A stretch of 64,000 nucleotides of DNA from Sinorhizobium arboris LMG 14919 (GTDB lineage: Bacteria > Pseudomonadota > Alphaproteobacteria > Rhizobiales > Rhizobiaceae): assembly GCF_000427465.1 (NCBI RefSeq), contig NZ_ATYB01000008.1, positions 1 to 64,000 on the forward strand, read 5' to 3'. The notes beneath the pieces were generated by a model. That model saw only the letters and a program-made list of their open reading frames with translations, was not told the DNA's origin and did no database searches. Position 1 is the first letter of the stretch. Each line of letters begins with the position of its first letter. Positions 35,131 through 43,114 of this stretch are shown piece after piece. The position numbers were made by a program, and so were the translations under genes.

Positions 35131-36258
35131 GTGTACACCCGCCACCCTCACTCCGAGTTCATGCAGCCGATCCGACGACAAGGAGACGCCGACACCTTCC
35201 TGATGGCATGGACCGGTGGGGTGAAGGCAGCGCAGCTCGACCAGAACCGTTGGCGGCTTCTTCCCGTACTGCATGCGGGCCAACCGTATGTGAGCGGGTT
35301 CTACACGCAGGCGGAACTCGGTGCGTTCCTAAGGGAACGCGGGTATCGGTTCGTGGCGTTCCAGCAGATAAACTGGAGGTCGGGATCACATTTCTCCCAC
35401 TGGGCTCCAATCATCCCCGGCGTGCAGAACCACGCTTTCAGCCCATCGGATCTCTGGAGCAACGTCGCTCGCCGCCTGAGTGAGACGCGGACGCGTCCGC
35501 TGTTGCGAAGCGGGTTGGAAAAGAGCGAGCAGGATTACCAAGCCATCATGGACGACGCTCAAGAAGACGAACGCCTTGCAAACTCGATCTCGCTGAGCCT
35601 CAGAAACCTCGACACCAGCGTGGAGCACATCGCTTCGTTTTACCACGAGGAGCTTATCAACCAGATCGCGGATGGGAACATCGACGGTCGGCGATCCGCT
35701 ACCATGAGGGACCAGTATCTCTACGAGCAGGTCCACAGCTTCTTCCTCCACCTGGGATCCGTGCGCGACTATCTTGCCGCATTCATCGCCAATCAGATCG
35801 GGATGGACAGTCACAAGGTAGATAGCATGGCGCGGCTGGTTGAAAAAATCCGCGGTCCCAATGTGGCATCCTCGCCGCTCCTGCAGGAATTGCAATCATC
35901 GGGCAACATCGCCCCGCAAGGCGAACCGTCGACCAAGTGGATGGCCTGCGGTTGGCTCGACGCAGCGACAGATGCGAGAAACGAGTTCGTTCATCGCCGG
36001 ACTTATGGACAGAAAACCGTGGAACGCATGGGGCATCTCAGGGCGACGGACAGGCCGTCTGGCCTCTTCCGCTACTTCCGGCCGATCAAGCTCACGACGA
36101 CGGCAGAGAACGATGTCTTCGACGTGATCGTCGAACACTATGAGAACAACAATCGCCTGCTGCACGCATGCGCCAAGTTGTCGGGCCACGACACAAGCAT
36201 ACGGGAACTGGATCCCAATGATGTGATATCGTTCGAAGTCACCAGAACTCGAGCATGA
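35131..36258 (+). CDS. HEPN-type domain protein, candidate RNase toxin
   Basis: 375 residues from a GTG; an ATG at 35161 is an alternative start. The N-terminal ~100 residues are a separate small domain (GYRFVAFQQINWRSG). The rest is all-helical and contains ARNEFVHRR, giving RNEFVH at residues 283-288. This is the R-N-x3-H form of the Rx4-6H catalytic motif of HEPN ribonucleases, which act in toxin-antitoxin and abortive-infection systems. A preceding helix (SISLSLRNLDTSVEHIASF) fits the four-helix bundle. It lies 104 bp after the nuclease effector on the same strand. HEPN assignment is from the motif only. Confidence 0.55.
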   Translation: MYTRHPHSEFMQPIRRQGDADTFLMAWTGGVKAAQLDQNRWRLLPVLHAGQPYVSGFYTQAELGAFLRERGYRFVAFQQINWRSGSHFSHWAPIIPGVQNHAFSPSDLWSNVARRLSETRTRPLLRSGLEKSEQDYQAIMDDAQEDERLANSISLSLRNLDTSVEHIASFYHEELINQIADGNIDGRRSATMRDQYLYEQVHSFFLHLGSVRDYLAAFIANQIGMDSHKVDSMARLVEKIRGPNVASSPLLQELQSSGNIAPQGEPSTKWMACGWLDAATDARNEFVHRRTYGQKTVERMGHLRATDRPSGLFRYFRPIKLTTTAENDVFDVIVEHYENNNRLLHACAKLSGHDTSIRELDPNDVISFEVTRTRA

Positions 36259-36281
36259 GGCTATTCCGCTGAGGACCTTGA

Positions 36282-36833
36282 CGCCCGCTACTGGCGACCA
36301 TCAAGTGCGATGGTCCCGCCCTGTTCCGATCGCAGCAGGCGAGGGATTTCGCTTGCCTTCTCGATCTCGATCCCGCTGTCGCTCAATGGAGCACGTCGCC
36401 GCCGCTGCTCCGGAACGGCGACGATGAGTATCGGCTCGACTTCCTCGTTCTGACCGGAGAGGGCGGATTCTTCCTGATTGATGTCGGGCAGGAGGAGCCA
36501 TTGCCGCCGATCTGGCTCTCGAGCGCCATCGAATCGATGGGATACCGCTACCGCCCCGTGGCGATGGTCGACTTCGCCGACAGCTTCCGTCTCCGGAACG
36601 CGAAGGACCTTCTCCGATACGGCTTCTACCGGGCGCCCCTCGGCGACAGGATTCGTCTGCTGGCCGGCCTCGAGGAAATGGGATCGCTCACTATCGCGGA
36701 ATGCCTCTCGGCGATCCGGGAGGGACGGCCGATGCCGACACTGGCCTCGCTCATCCTCCAAGGGTTCCTGGAGATCAATCTGGACGATGCCCTGATCAGC
36801 CCGGAGACGGTGGTGCGCCGGATACGGGGATGA
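36282..36833 (+). CDS. TnsA-like / PD-(D/E)xK-fold protein, start unclear, probably frameshifted
   Basis: The frame is open from 36282 to a TGA at 36833 but has no ATG or GTG before the family-like part; a TTG at 36501 would cut the domain in half. The reading LLDLDPAVAQWSTSP, YRLDFLVLTGEGGFFLIDVG, WLSSAIESMGYRY and RLRNAKDLLRYG follows the pattern of TnsA N-terminal endonuclease domains. In those, D in DFLV and a later (E/D)xK are catalytic; here the second motif is DVG, lacking the Lys, so catalysis is doubtful. A -1 shift near 36313-36317 would link it to upstream sequence DLDARYWRPSSAMV. Could be a pseudogene or a non-catalytic relative. Confidence 0.45.
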   Translation, partial: RPLLATIKCDGPALFRSQQARDFACLLDLDPAVAQWSTSPPLLRNGDDEYRLDFLVLTGEGGFFLIDVGQEEPLPPIWLSSAIESMGYRYRPVAMVDFADSFRLRNAKDLLRYGFYRAPLGDRIRLLAGLEEMGSLTIAECLSAIREGRPMPTLASLILQGFLEINLDDALISPETVVRRIRG

Positions 36834-36887
36834 CGTGACGCGCCATCGGGCGCCAGCGGTCATCTACTTGAATTCCGGGGTCACACA

Positions 36888-38213
36888 ATGAAAAACATCT
36901 CTCGCGACCGGGACGGCTTCTCGCTGCCCGAATTCCTGGCATATGCATCCATCAGCGGAGCCATGCGTCCATTCACTCGGGCAAACCGCTATTCCATCGG
37001 CCTCGTCGTTCCCGACTGGGATCGCAGGGTCACATACATTCGGGCGGCGCTCGTGGTTCTCGACCGGGAGCTGAACTTCCGCTTTCGGGATCAGGTCAGG
37101 GCCTTCGATGACGAGAAGGCGGAATCCTCGACCGACTCCGTGCTGGACATGCTGCAGAACACGAAGACGATCATCCTCTTCAAGTCGGCAGAAGCCGTCC
37201 CATCGGATCTCCGGCACGCTCTCGATGCAGTCGTCCACGTTCCGTCTCCCGACAGTCGCCTGGTGCGTGGCGTGGTTCGGTGGGCATACGGTATCGGTGT
37301 CACCGAGCAGCAGGCGGAGGCGCTCGCAAGATCCAACTGGAAACGCCTGAAGCTTGCGATGACACGCGGCCGGCCAATCTCGCGCGTCTTCGCAATCCTG
37401 GAAAAGATGGCGCAGGAGGAGCTGCCAGCACAACGGCAGACGAAGGATCCCGACACACTCTCTGGGATCCGTCTCGAAGACATGGAGGGGTACGGCGAAG
37501 CCAAGGAGTGGGGCCTTGAGCTGGCGCGCGACATCTCCGATTGGCGCGCGGGGACAATCTCGTGGGAGGACGTCGACAAGGGAGTCCTGCTATCCGGCCC
37601 GCCGGGGACCGGGAAGACAATGTTCGCCCGCGCGCTCGCTGCCTCATGCAAGGTTAAGGTGATCGCCACCTCATATGCCAAGTGGCAGGCGAAGGGGTAT
37701 CTCAACGACTTCCTGAAGGCCATGCAGAGGAGCTTCAAGGAGGCCAAGAATGCGGCCCCTTCGATCCTGTTCATCGACGAGCTGGATGCTTTCGGCTCAC
37801 GCGATGGAGCCGCTGGCAGCAACGCATCGTACGACATCAAGGCGATCAACGGCCTCCTGGAGGAACTCGATGGCATCGAGGGCAGGGAGGGTGTGATCGT
37901 CGTCGCTGCCTGCAACCATCCCAAGATGGTCGATGCCGCGATTCTGCGGGCGGGACGGCTAGACCGGCATGTGGTGATTTCGCTCCCGGACGAACACGCC
38001 CGCGAGGCGATCTTCAGGATGCACCTGCACGACTGCCTGACTGCCGATGATCACCGTGACTTCGCAGCGGCGACCTCTGGACTTTCCGGTGCCGAGATCG
38101 AGAAGATCACCCGCAACGCCCGCAGGTCAGCACGGCGGCGGCGCGGGCCGATCACGAGGGGCGATGTGATCCTTCATCTGCCCTTCATGGCGGACATCCC
38201 CCGAATATCTTGA
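36888..38213 (+). CDS. AAA+ ATPase of FtsH type without membrane helices
   Basis: 441 residues. The first ~200 residues are a soluble N-terminal domain I do not recognise; no membrane segment is seen, unlike in FtsH. Walker A is GPPGTGKT at 237-244, Walker B ILFIDE at 293-298, and the second region with arginine fingers is AGRLDRHVVISLPDEHAR. The C-terminal lid (SGLSGAEIEKITRNA) is FtsH/Cdc48-like. The stop overlaps the start of the M41 peptidase ORF. In the -1 frame across a CCCCC run at 38198-38203 the reading is continuous (IPPNILKANAVHEIGH), and a joined protein would be 642 residues, the size of FtsH. It probably unfolds proteins for the peptidase. Confidence 0.75.
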   Translation: MKNISRDRDGFSLPEFLAYASISGAMRPFTRANRYSIGLVVPDWDRRVTYIRAALVVLDRELNFRFRDQVRAFDDEKAESSTDSVLDMLQNTKTIILFKSAEAVPSDLRHALDAVVHVPSPDSRLVRGVVRWAYGIGVTEQQAEALARSNWKRLKLAMTRGRPISRVFAILEKMAQEELPAQRQTKDPDTLSGIRLEDMEGYGEAKEWGLELARDISDWRAGTISWEDVDKGVLLSGPPGTGKTMFARALAASCKVKVIATSYAKWQAKGYLNDFLKAMQRSFKEAKNAAPSILFIDELDAFGSRDGAAGSNASYDIKAINGLLEELDGIEGREGVIVVAACNHPKMVDAAILRAGRLDRHVVISLPDEHAREAIFRMHLHDCLTADDHRDFAAATSGLSGAEIEKITRNARRSARRRRGPITRGDVILHLPFMADIPRIS

Positions 38214-38815
38214 AGGCGAATGCCGTCCATGAGATCGGACATGCGGTGGTCGGCGCCGTTCTCGGCATGGATCTCGTGAAAGTTGCCATCATTGGCCGGA
38301 TCAGGGTTGATGACAGCTTGCAGTCCCTAGGTCAGGCGCGCTTCAGGCGTGGCACATGGATTCGCAGGACACGGGACCACTACCTCGATTTGATTGCTAT
38401 GACGATGGCCGGCATGGCTGCGGAGGAGGTATTCTTGGATGGCCACGATGACGGCGTCGCAGGTACCGATGGATCCGACCTCTTCGAGGCGACGAAGACG
38501 GCGATCGCCTTGGAACGATCCTACGGCATGGGCGAGAAGCTTGCCTCCTATGGCGATCTCAGTCGGCGCCGTTTCGAAGAGATCGGCCATCTGGATCCTG
38601 CGTTAATGGCACGGGTCGACCGCATTCTCCAAGAGCAGCTCGATCGGGCGAAAGGAATCCTTGAGCGGCATCGGAGCGCCTGCATGATGCTCGCCGATGA
38701 ACTTGTCGCGCGGCTTGAGTTGCCGGACAAAGAGGTCTTGGATGCGCTTGACCAACACAGCAGGGGGAGGGATGAATCCGCTATGCGACTTGATTTCGGA
38801 CCTCGGGCTCGATAA
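38210..38815 (+). CDS. M41-type zinc metalloprotease (FtsH peptidase domain) as a separate ORF
   Basis: 201 residues from TTG at 38210, which overlaps the ATPase stop (TTGA). The zinc motif HEIGH is at residues 7-11, AGMAAEEVFLDG matches the FtsH GGRAAEE block, and GSDLFEATKTA gives the third ligand Asp at about 90. All peptidase hallmarks of family M41 are intact. In FtsH this domain is fused to the AAA module; here it is either a coupled separate subunit or the tail of one gene broken by a single-base change at a C-run. It would degrade target proteins with the AAA partner; the target is unknown. Confidence 0.75.
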   Translation: MKANAVHEIGHAVVGAVLGMDLVKVAIIGRIRVDDSLQSLGQARFRRGTWIRRTRDHYLDLIAMTMAGMAAEEVFLDGHDDGVAGTDGSDLFEATKTAIALERSYGMGEKLASYGDLSRRRFEEIGHLDPALMARVDRILQEQLDRAKGILERHRSACMMLADELVARLELPDKEVLDALDQHSRGRDESAMRLDFGPRAR

Positions 38816-38936
38816 GCGAACTCCATGAATTCACGATGCCGGGGCGGCGAATAGCCGGACGGTCGTGAGAGCGACCAGGGACTCCGGGACAGGCATATTG
38901 CGCGTCCGGAGTTCCGCCCTTCCTCTCGAAATCGTC

Positions 38937-39761
38937 ATGGGGCCGGAAATGATCAATATCTGGGATGTCGGCACATACGACGGCGATGTCCAAGATTACC
39001 TCAAGCTGCACCAGGAGACCATTAGGCTCCATCGGGAGAGAGCACTGGAGCTCGACAAAATCGAGCCGCCGAAAGATCTCCAGGAACGAATTCGCCTCCA
39101 GAGGCCCGCGAACCAACACTACCAGGCGTACATGGAAGCACGCGATGGACTGGCACCCATTTTGCAGTCGAAGAGCTGTCGGGCGTTTCACTACACGCGG
39201 ATGACCGACGGCGAGGTGGCGAGGATCCTGCGCGCCGGGATCCGGATGACATCGCTCGATCTCCTGAGAGAGCGGCTGCAGGCGGTTGTCGAAGAGAAAC
39301 TCCTGAAGCCGGAGATCGCGGAGACAATTTATCGGTCGAGCGCGCTCCATTTACCCCACGAGTACGGCGACCGTAGAGGGTTCTGGACGACAGCTTGCCC
39401 GATCGATGTCACGGATTCTGCCGTCGATATGCTGGTCGGTTACTGGGGAGGAGAGTCCTCGTATTTTCCGTTCATGGGTGGATCCGAGGACGAAGCCATG
39501 CTGGCTGCGATCCGAGGCATCGGCCGCGGACGAATACTCGAAATTGAAGTTCCCATGTCGTCCACCCAGGGCGTCGGTCCGCACTCCGCGACGAAGACGA
39601 TGTTCGATGTAGTGGAACGTTCGTTCGGCCACGAGAACTCATTGGCATTAGACTTCAACTCACTCGAGCCTCTGCCGCTATCGGTGATCAAACGGGTAAT
39701 CTCTGAAGGCGAGGACGAATTTCATGACGTGACGGGGGCGTTCGGTTACAAAGCCTCCTGA
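38937..39761 (+). CDS. hypothetical protein, candidate ADP-ribosyltransferase fold
   Basis: 274 residues from the ATG at 38937 (a GTG at 38865 and an ATG at 38949 are alternatives). I recognise no named family. The segment CRAFHYTRMTDGEVARILRAGIRMTS resembles the first strand and helix of ART-fold enzymes, where an F-H-x-T pattern followed by a helix 'ILxxGI' recurs. GDRRGFWTTA and the late EGEDEFHDVTGAFGY would be the other strands. The catalytic set cannot be confirmed. It is the last gene of the plus-strand run and might be an effector of the same defence locus. Confidence 0.5.
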   Translation: MGPEMINIWDVGTYDGDVQDYLKLHQETIRLHRERALELDKIEPPKDLQERIRLQRPANQHYQAYMEARDGLAPILQSKSCRAFHYTRMTDGEVARILRAGIRMTSLDLLRERLQAVVEEKLLKPEIAETIYRSSALHLPHEYGDRRGFWTTACPIDVTDSAVDMLVGYWGGESSYFPFMGGSEDEAMLAAIRGIGRGRILEIEVPMSSTQGVGPHSATKTMFDVVERSFGHENSLALDFNSLEPLPLSVIKRVISEGEDEFHDVTGAFGYKAS

Positions 39762-39971
39762 GATCGCCGGGACCTTGATCAATGAAAAGACAACGTGGAA
39801 GTGTCCGCTACTTTCCCGGGAAGGAGCCAGCGACGGACATGGACGGCGAAAATCTCGAAGATCTCGACGCGGTGGCGTTATCTCGAGCGACTGTGGGTGA
39901 ACCCTCTTCATCCCAGATCCCCACATCGACACCCTCAAGGTGAAGGCGAGGAATTTCCACTGAGATGGCAG

Positions 39972-40370
39972 CTAGATGTGCTTATAAGTACTCGGAACCG
40001 GGCACATCGCGATAACACGGGGCTGACTTTTCAGTTCACGCGAGTAGTAAGTGCCGCTCTCGTATGAGAGCTCATCGCGGTTGTCGAATTGCAACGCCAA
40101 GATCACGCCATCCCTGCCATTTCGCACTGTCACCCAATGGTGCAACGCCCATGCACTCTTGTCTGCGAAAGAGATCGTCGTAAGCTCCCTCCCGAGCTTT
40201 ATCCCCGGCTGCAATCCTGAATGCAGAATGCTCTCGACATTTTCCGCAGCCGTTGCATGAAAGAAGACGAGTTCATCGCTCTCCAAGTCGGGGGGAAACA
40301 CATTGTAATCGTTCTCTTCGAGAACCTGCCGCGCGGGAAACACGACGTGACATGGAATGTGGTCGGGCAT
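39972..40370 (-). CDS. small candidate ADP-ribosyltransferase-fold protein
   Basis: 132 residues. VFFHATAAENVESILHSGLQPG followed by ELTTISFADKSAWALHHW and GVILALQFDN follows the order of ART-fold proteins of the PARP/KptA-like type: first-strand His, then a helix, a Thr/Ser-x-Ser-Phe strand, and a helix. The sequence shown is split here to stay brief. Proteins of this shape are often toxins or modification enzymes. It is convergent with the preceding ART-like gene, about 210 bp away. No antitoxin gene is obvious. Confidence 0.5.
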   Translation of the reverse strand: MPDHIPCHVVFPARQVLEENDYNVFPPDLESDELVFFHATAAENVESILHSGLQPGIKLGRELTTISFADKSAWALHHWVTVRNGRDGVILALQFDNRDELSYESGTYYSRELKSQPRVIAMCPVPSTYKHI

Positions 40371-40513
40371 TAATCAACTCTCAACTCTCTGGCTTGGGTG
40401 CCTAATCATGATGGTATCCGGTGCCGTCAGTTTTCCATTGCGGCACGGACGTGGGTTTGGCGGCGGCCAGGGTGACGCGCCTTCCTCTGACGCGGTGCAC
40501 TGACCATCGCGGA

Positions 40514-41353
40514 TCAGATGGGACTGAACTCGACGAACTCGCACTGCAGATGGTCAGATCTGGTCTTCTTCCAGTCGTAGACGTATTCGCCCTGATCGAC
40601 TGCCGAGCAGCTCAGTCCCGGCAACACAGTGCCCGACGGATTGGTGGCGGCTTTCCTGGCAATGTACCGCCAGAACAGGCCGGAGGTGTCGGACTGGTCC
40701 TTCTCGAAGCGCGAAAGCTGGACTACGCCACATGGACCTTCGGGCTGCGACGACACCACCCAAGCACCGCCATTGCCGAAGTCGGAGACCCAGACGAATT
40801 CCTGCGCGAACGGATTCGAACTGACCTGGCAAGTTCGAAGATTCTTGTCGTGGTCGGCCTTTGTGATCTTCAAGAAATTCTCCTCAGTCGGATGATCGCA
40901 CATGCCTGCGAGAGCGCGGAAGGTGTCGAGCACGCTGGGGTTCGCCTTGGCGTCCTCTTGCAGGCGGATCATGCCTTCCTTGAACTTCGCAGCATCTGTG
41001 GCGATTCCAGGATTGCGGGCGAGGGCGGCATCAATGGAAATCTGACCGGTGGCCATACCGAGCCATGCGCCAACCATGTTGCATTCCTTGGGATCGGAGA
41101 ATTCCTTCACAGCACCCGGATAGTTCTTGCGGGCTTCATCGAGCTTCTTTTCCAGGTCGGCTGGCTTCGCTTTCTTGCGGACGGCTGTCTGAATGAATTC
41201 GCACCGGAGCCGCTGCTGGCCCTGCTGGAGTGTGCAGGTGTAGGTCAGCGAGGAGTCTTCCTGCTGGTTATACAGCATGCCGGTGGTCGGATAGTCCGCG
41301 GCCAGAGTGCTGGAAGCAACGATGCCAAATAAGAAGGCAAACAGTGATCTCAT
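40514..41353 (-). CDS. exported hypothetical protein
   Basis: 279 residues from the ATG at 41353. A signal peptide is clear (MRSLFAFLFGIVASSTLAAD). The mature protein has about seven to ten cysteines, several spaced as if disulfide-bonded (YTCTLQQGQQRLRCEF near the start, LQCEFVEF near the end). The C-terminal YDWKKTRSDHLQCEFVEFSP closes the chain. No family recognised. It is downstream of a second exported protein on the same strand (50 bp apart), so the two likely form an operon acting in the periplasm or outside. Confidence 0.65.
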   Translation of the reverse strand: MRSLFAFLFGIVASSTLAADYPTTGMLYNQQEDSSLTYTCTLQQGQQRLRCEFIQTAVRKKAKPADLEKKLDEARKNYPGAVKEFSDPKECNMVGAWLGMATGQISIDAALARNPGIATDAAKFKEGMIRLQEDAKANPSVLDTFRALAGMCDHPTEENFLKITKADHDKNLRTCQVSSNPFAQEFVWVSDFGNGGAWVVSSQPEGPCGVVQLSRFEKDQSDTSGLFWRYIARKAATNPSGTVLPGLSCSAVDQGEYVYDWKKTRSDHLQCEFVEFSPI

Positions 41354-41403
41354 GAAGTTGCTTCCCTGTGCGGTTCTAGGCGCGCCTCCTGACAGCTCAT
41401 GGT

Positions 41404-42402
41404 TCAGTTTCCAACGCCAAGAATATTGGAAACAGCATCTTCCTTCTCGTCGCCGTCTTTCACACGCGCTGCGATCTTTGACTTGATCGCGTCGACCATA
41501 GTTTGAAGTTCTGGCCTGATGGCGAGGGCCGCGGCGCGCTCGGCAGGCATATCGATAAACAGACGCATTGCGGTCAGTCGCGTAGCCACACTGTCGAAAA
41601 TCATTCCCGGGCGAAGAATCTCGTACATTGCGGTCGCCGACCATCGCGACGGATCTGCGTTTTCGACGTCGATGAGGCATCGGTATGTCATGCCGTCCGG
41701 CGGGATCATCCTGCTGAGTTCGTTCCGTGAGTGGCGGTAACACAGGACCTCCCACATGACTCTCCGCTCGGCCTGGCCGTACTCGCCGTACATATCTCCC
41801 GACCATTGGAAGTCGAGCATTCCTGGGGATCCTTCCCTGTCGTAGCCGTATTTGTTGCGAGCTTTGATGGACTGATAGAGAGCTGTGTCGAAGTCCTTCT
41901 CCTTCAGATCGACGCCGTCGCATCTCTCGACCATGAATGGCTTATCACTACCCGTGATGTTGCCAAAAAGCTTGCCCTCGCGCAGTTCGCGACTGTCGCA
42001 TCGGTCGAAGTTCAGCTTAATCCGTACTAGGCGATCCTCGTAAGCAAAAGCCTCGATGGTTGCCTCTTGCCCGATCGTGCACCGGATTGAAGTCACCTTG
42101 CTCGGCGAAAACGTCCGCTCATCCTCGTGATCGTTGGTTGGATCCGGCTCGCCCCCGATGATTATCGCCCCTGGACCTGGGGTCTCGACGGGATCGAATA
42201 GGCTGTCGGATAGCGTCGTGTCCTTGTTAACCCATCGGACCGGAATTGAGAAACCGCCTGTCGCGCATCGGCCTGACTGTCCCAATGCGGTTTGCAGGGT
42301 CGCCGGGGATTTGCCTAGCTGCGCCGACCAATCGAATGCTTCCGCTACCGCCGTCCCCGGCATGAGAGCCATCAACGCTACTGCTGCAATTCCGGATCGC
42401 AT
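41404..42402 (-). CDS. exported hypothetical protein
   Basis: 332 residues from the ATG at 42402, which has a GGGGAAAAG Shine-Dalgarno. The signal peptide is MRSGIAAVALMALMPGTAVA-EA. The mature part contains cysteines (RCATGG, RCTIG, RCDSRE, RCDGVD) and ends with a helical Ala/Lys-rich tail (AAALAIRPELQTMVDAI). I recognise no family. It is the first gene of a two-gene unit with the next exported protein, at the right side of the element and transcribed toward its interior. An upstream ORF extension lacks a signal sequence and is rejected. Confidence 0.65.
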   Translation of the reverse strand: MRSGIAAVALMALMPGTAVAEAFDWSAQLGKSPATLQTALGQSGRCATGGFSIPVRWVNKDTTLSDSLFDPVETPGPGAIIIGGEPDPTNDHEDERTFSPSKVTSIRCTIGQEATIEAFAYEDRLVRIKLNFDRCDSRELREGKLFGNITGSDKPFMVERCDGVDLKEKDFDTALYQSIKARNKYGYDREGSPGMLDFQWSGDMYGEYGQAERRVMWEVLCYRHSRNELSRMIPPDGMTYRCLIDVENADPSRWSATAMYEILRPGMIFDSVATRLTAMRLFIDMPAERAAALAIRPELQTMVDAIKSKIAARVKDGDEKEDAVSNILGVGN

Positions 42403-43114
42403 CTTTTCCCCGCCACTTTGAACCCAGAGATTGTGTAGCGGCTGAAATAGCCCGCAGCAAGCGGACAGAGCGGGAGTTGCCGCGCCGCCGTCAGGCGGAC
42501 GTTGTTGTGATTGGTCCAATCATCGCTGGGCCCGATACTCCCGATCGCGAGCATCAGGTAAGGTGTCTGGCAGTATTCGTTGCGCCACCAGTCGCTCCGG
42601 GGCAACGCTCCAGTCTGGTCAAAGCCGCTTTTTGGTTGAGTGTATCGCTCCACGACACCGTGCCAATCCTAAGGGCTGACAGAGTCTCCTCCCGTGGATA
42701 CCGTGGCGGCAGATCTCCCGCAACGAGGGCGCGCAGGAAGCCGAGGTATAGGACTAAGTCCTCGTCGGAAAGATTCGAAAATGGCTGAGCCTGACCTGGT
42801 TCGGTCACCGAAAACGGCGTTGCTTTCACTTCGAAAGTATTTTTCGAAATCGCCTGCATTTAGGTGCGACGCGCTCGTGCGTTACATCGGGTGTGCTTGT
42901 CCAGCGAAGTCGACTTTGACCTCAAGCGAGTGTCTACACTTTCTCGCAGTGCAGGCAAAAGCGGCGGAAAAAACTTAAAAAAATTTCGGAGTCCGCGTTT
43001 ATGGCGGGATTTGCCGTAGGATTCGTCGGTGTCAACTTTTCCAGCGGGGAAACGAGGTGCAAGGCCATTCGATTGCGCGATTCGGATGGATCGAATTGCA
43101 GTCGGTTGACCGCA
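42403..43114. other. gene-less right flank of the element
   Basis: About 710 bp between the exported-protein gene and the right-end repeats. Minus-strand frames here (for example one containing SDEDLVLYLGFLRALVAGD near 42740-42785) look partly protein-like but break off, so decayed coding sequence is possible. An A-rich patch (AAAAAACTTAAAAAAATTT) lies near 42970. No transposase or integrase is recognised. Confidence 0.4.

Noticed and set aside
42434..42859. Minus-strand readings at the right flank of the element that look partly protein-like
   Set aside because: Two overlapping frames break off, no start or family is convincing; kept only as possible decayed coding sequence.
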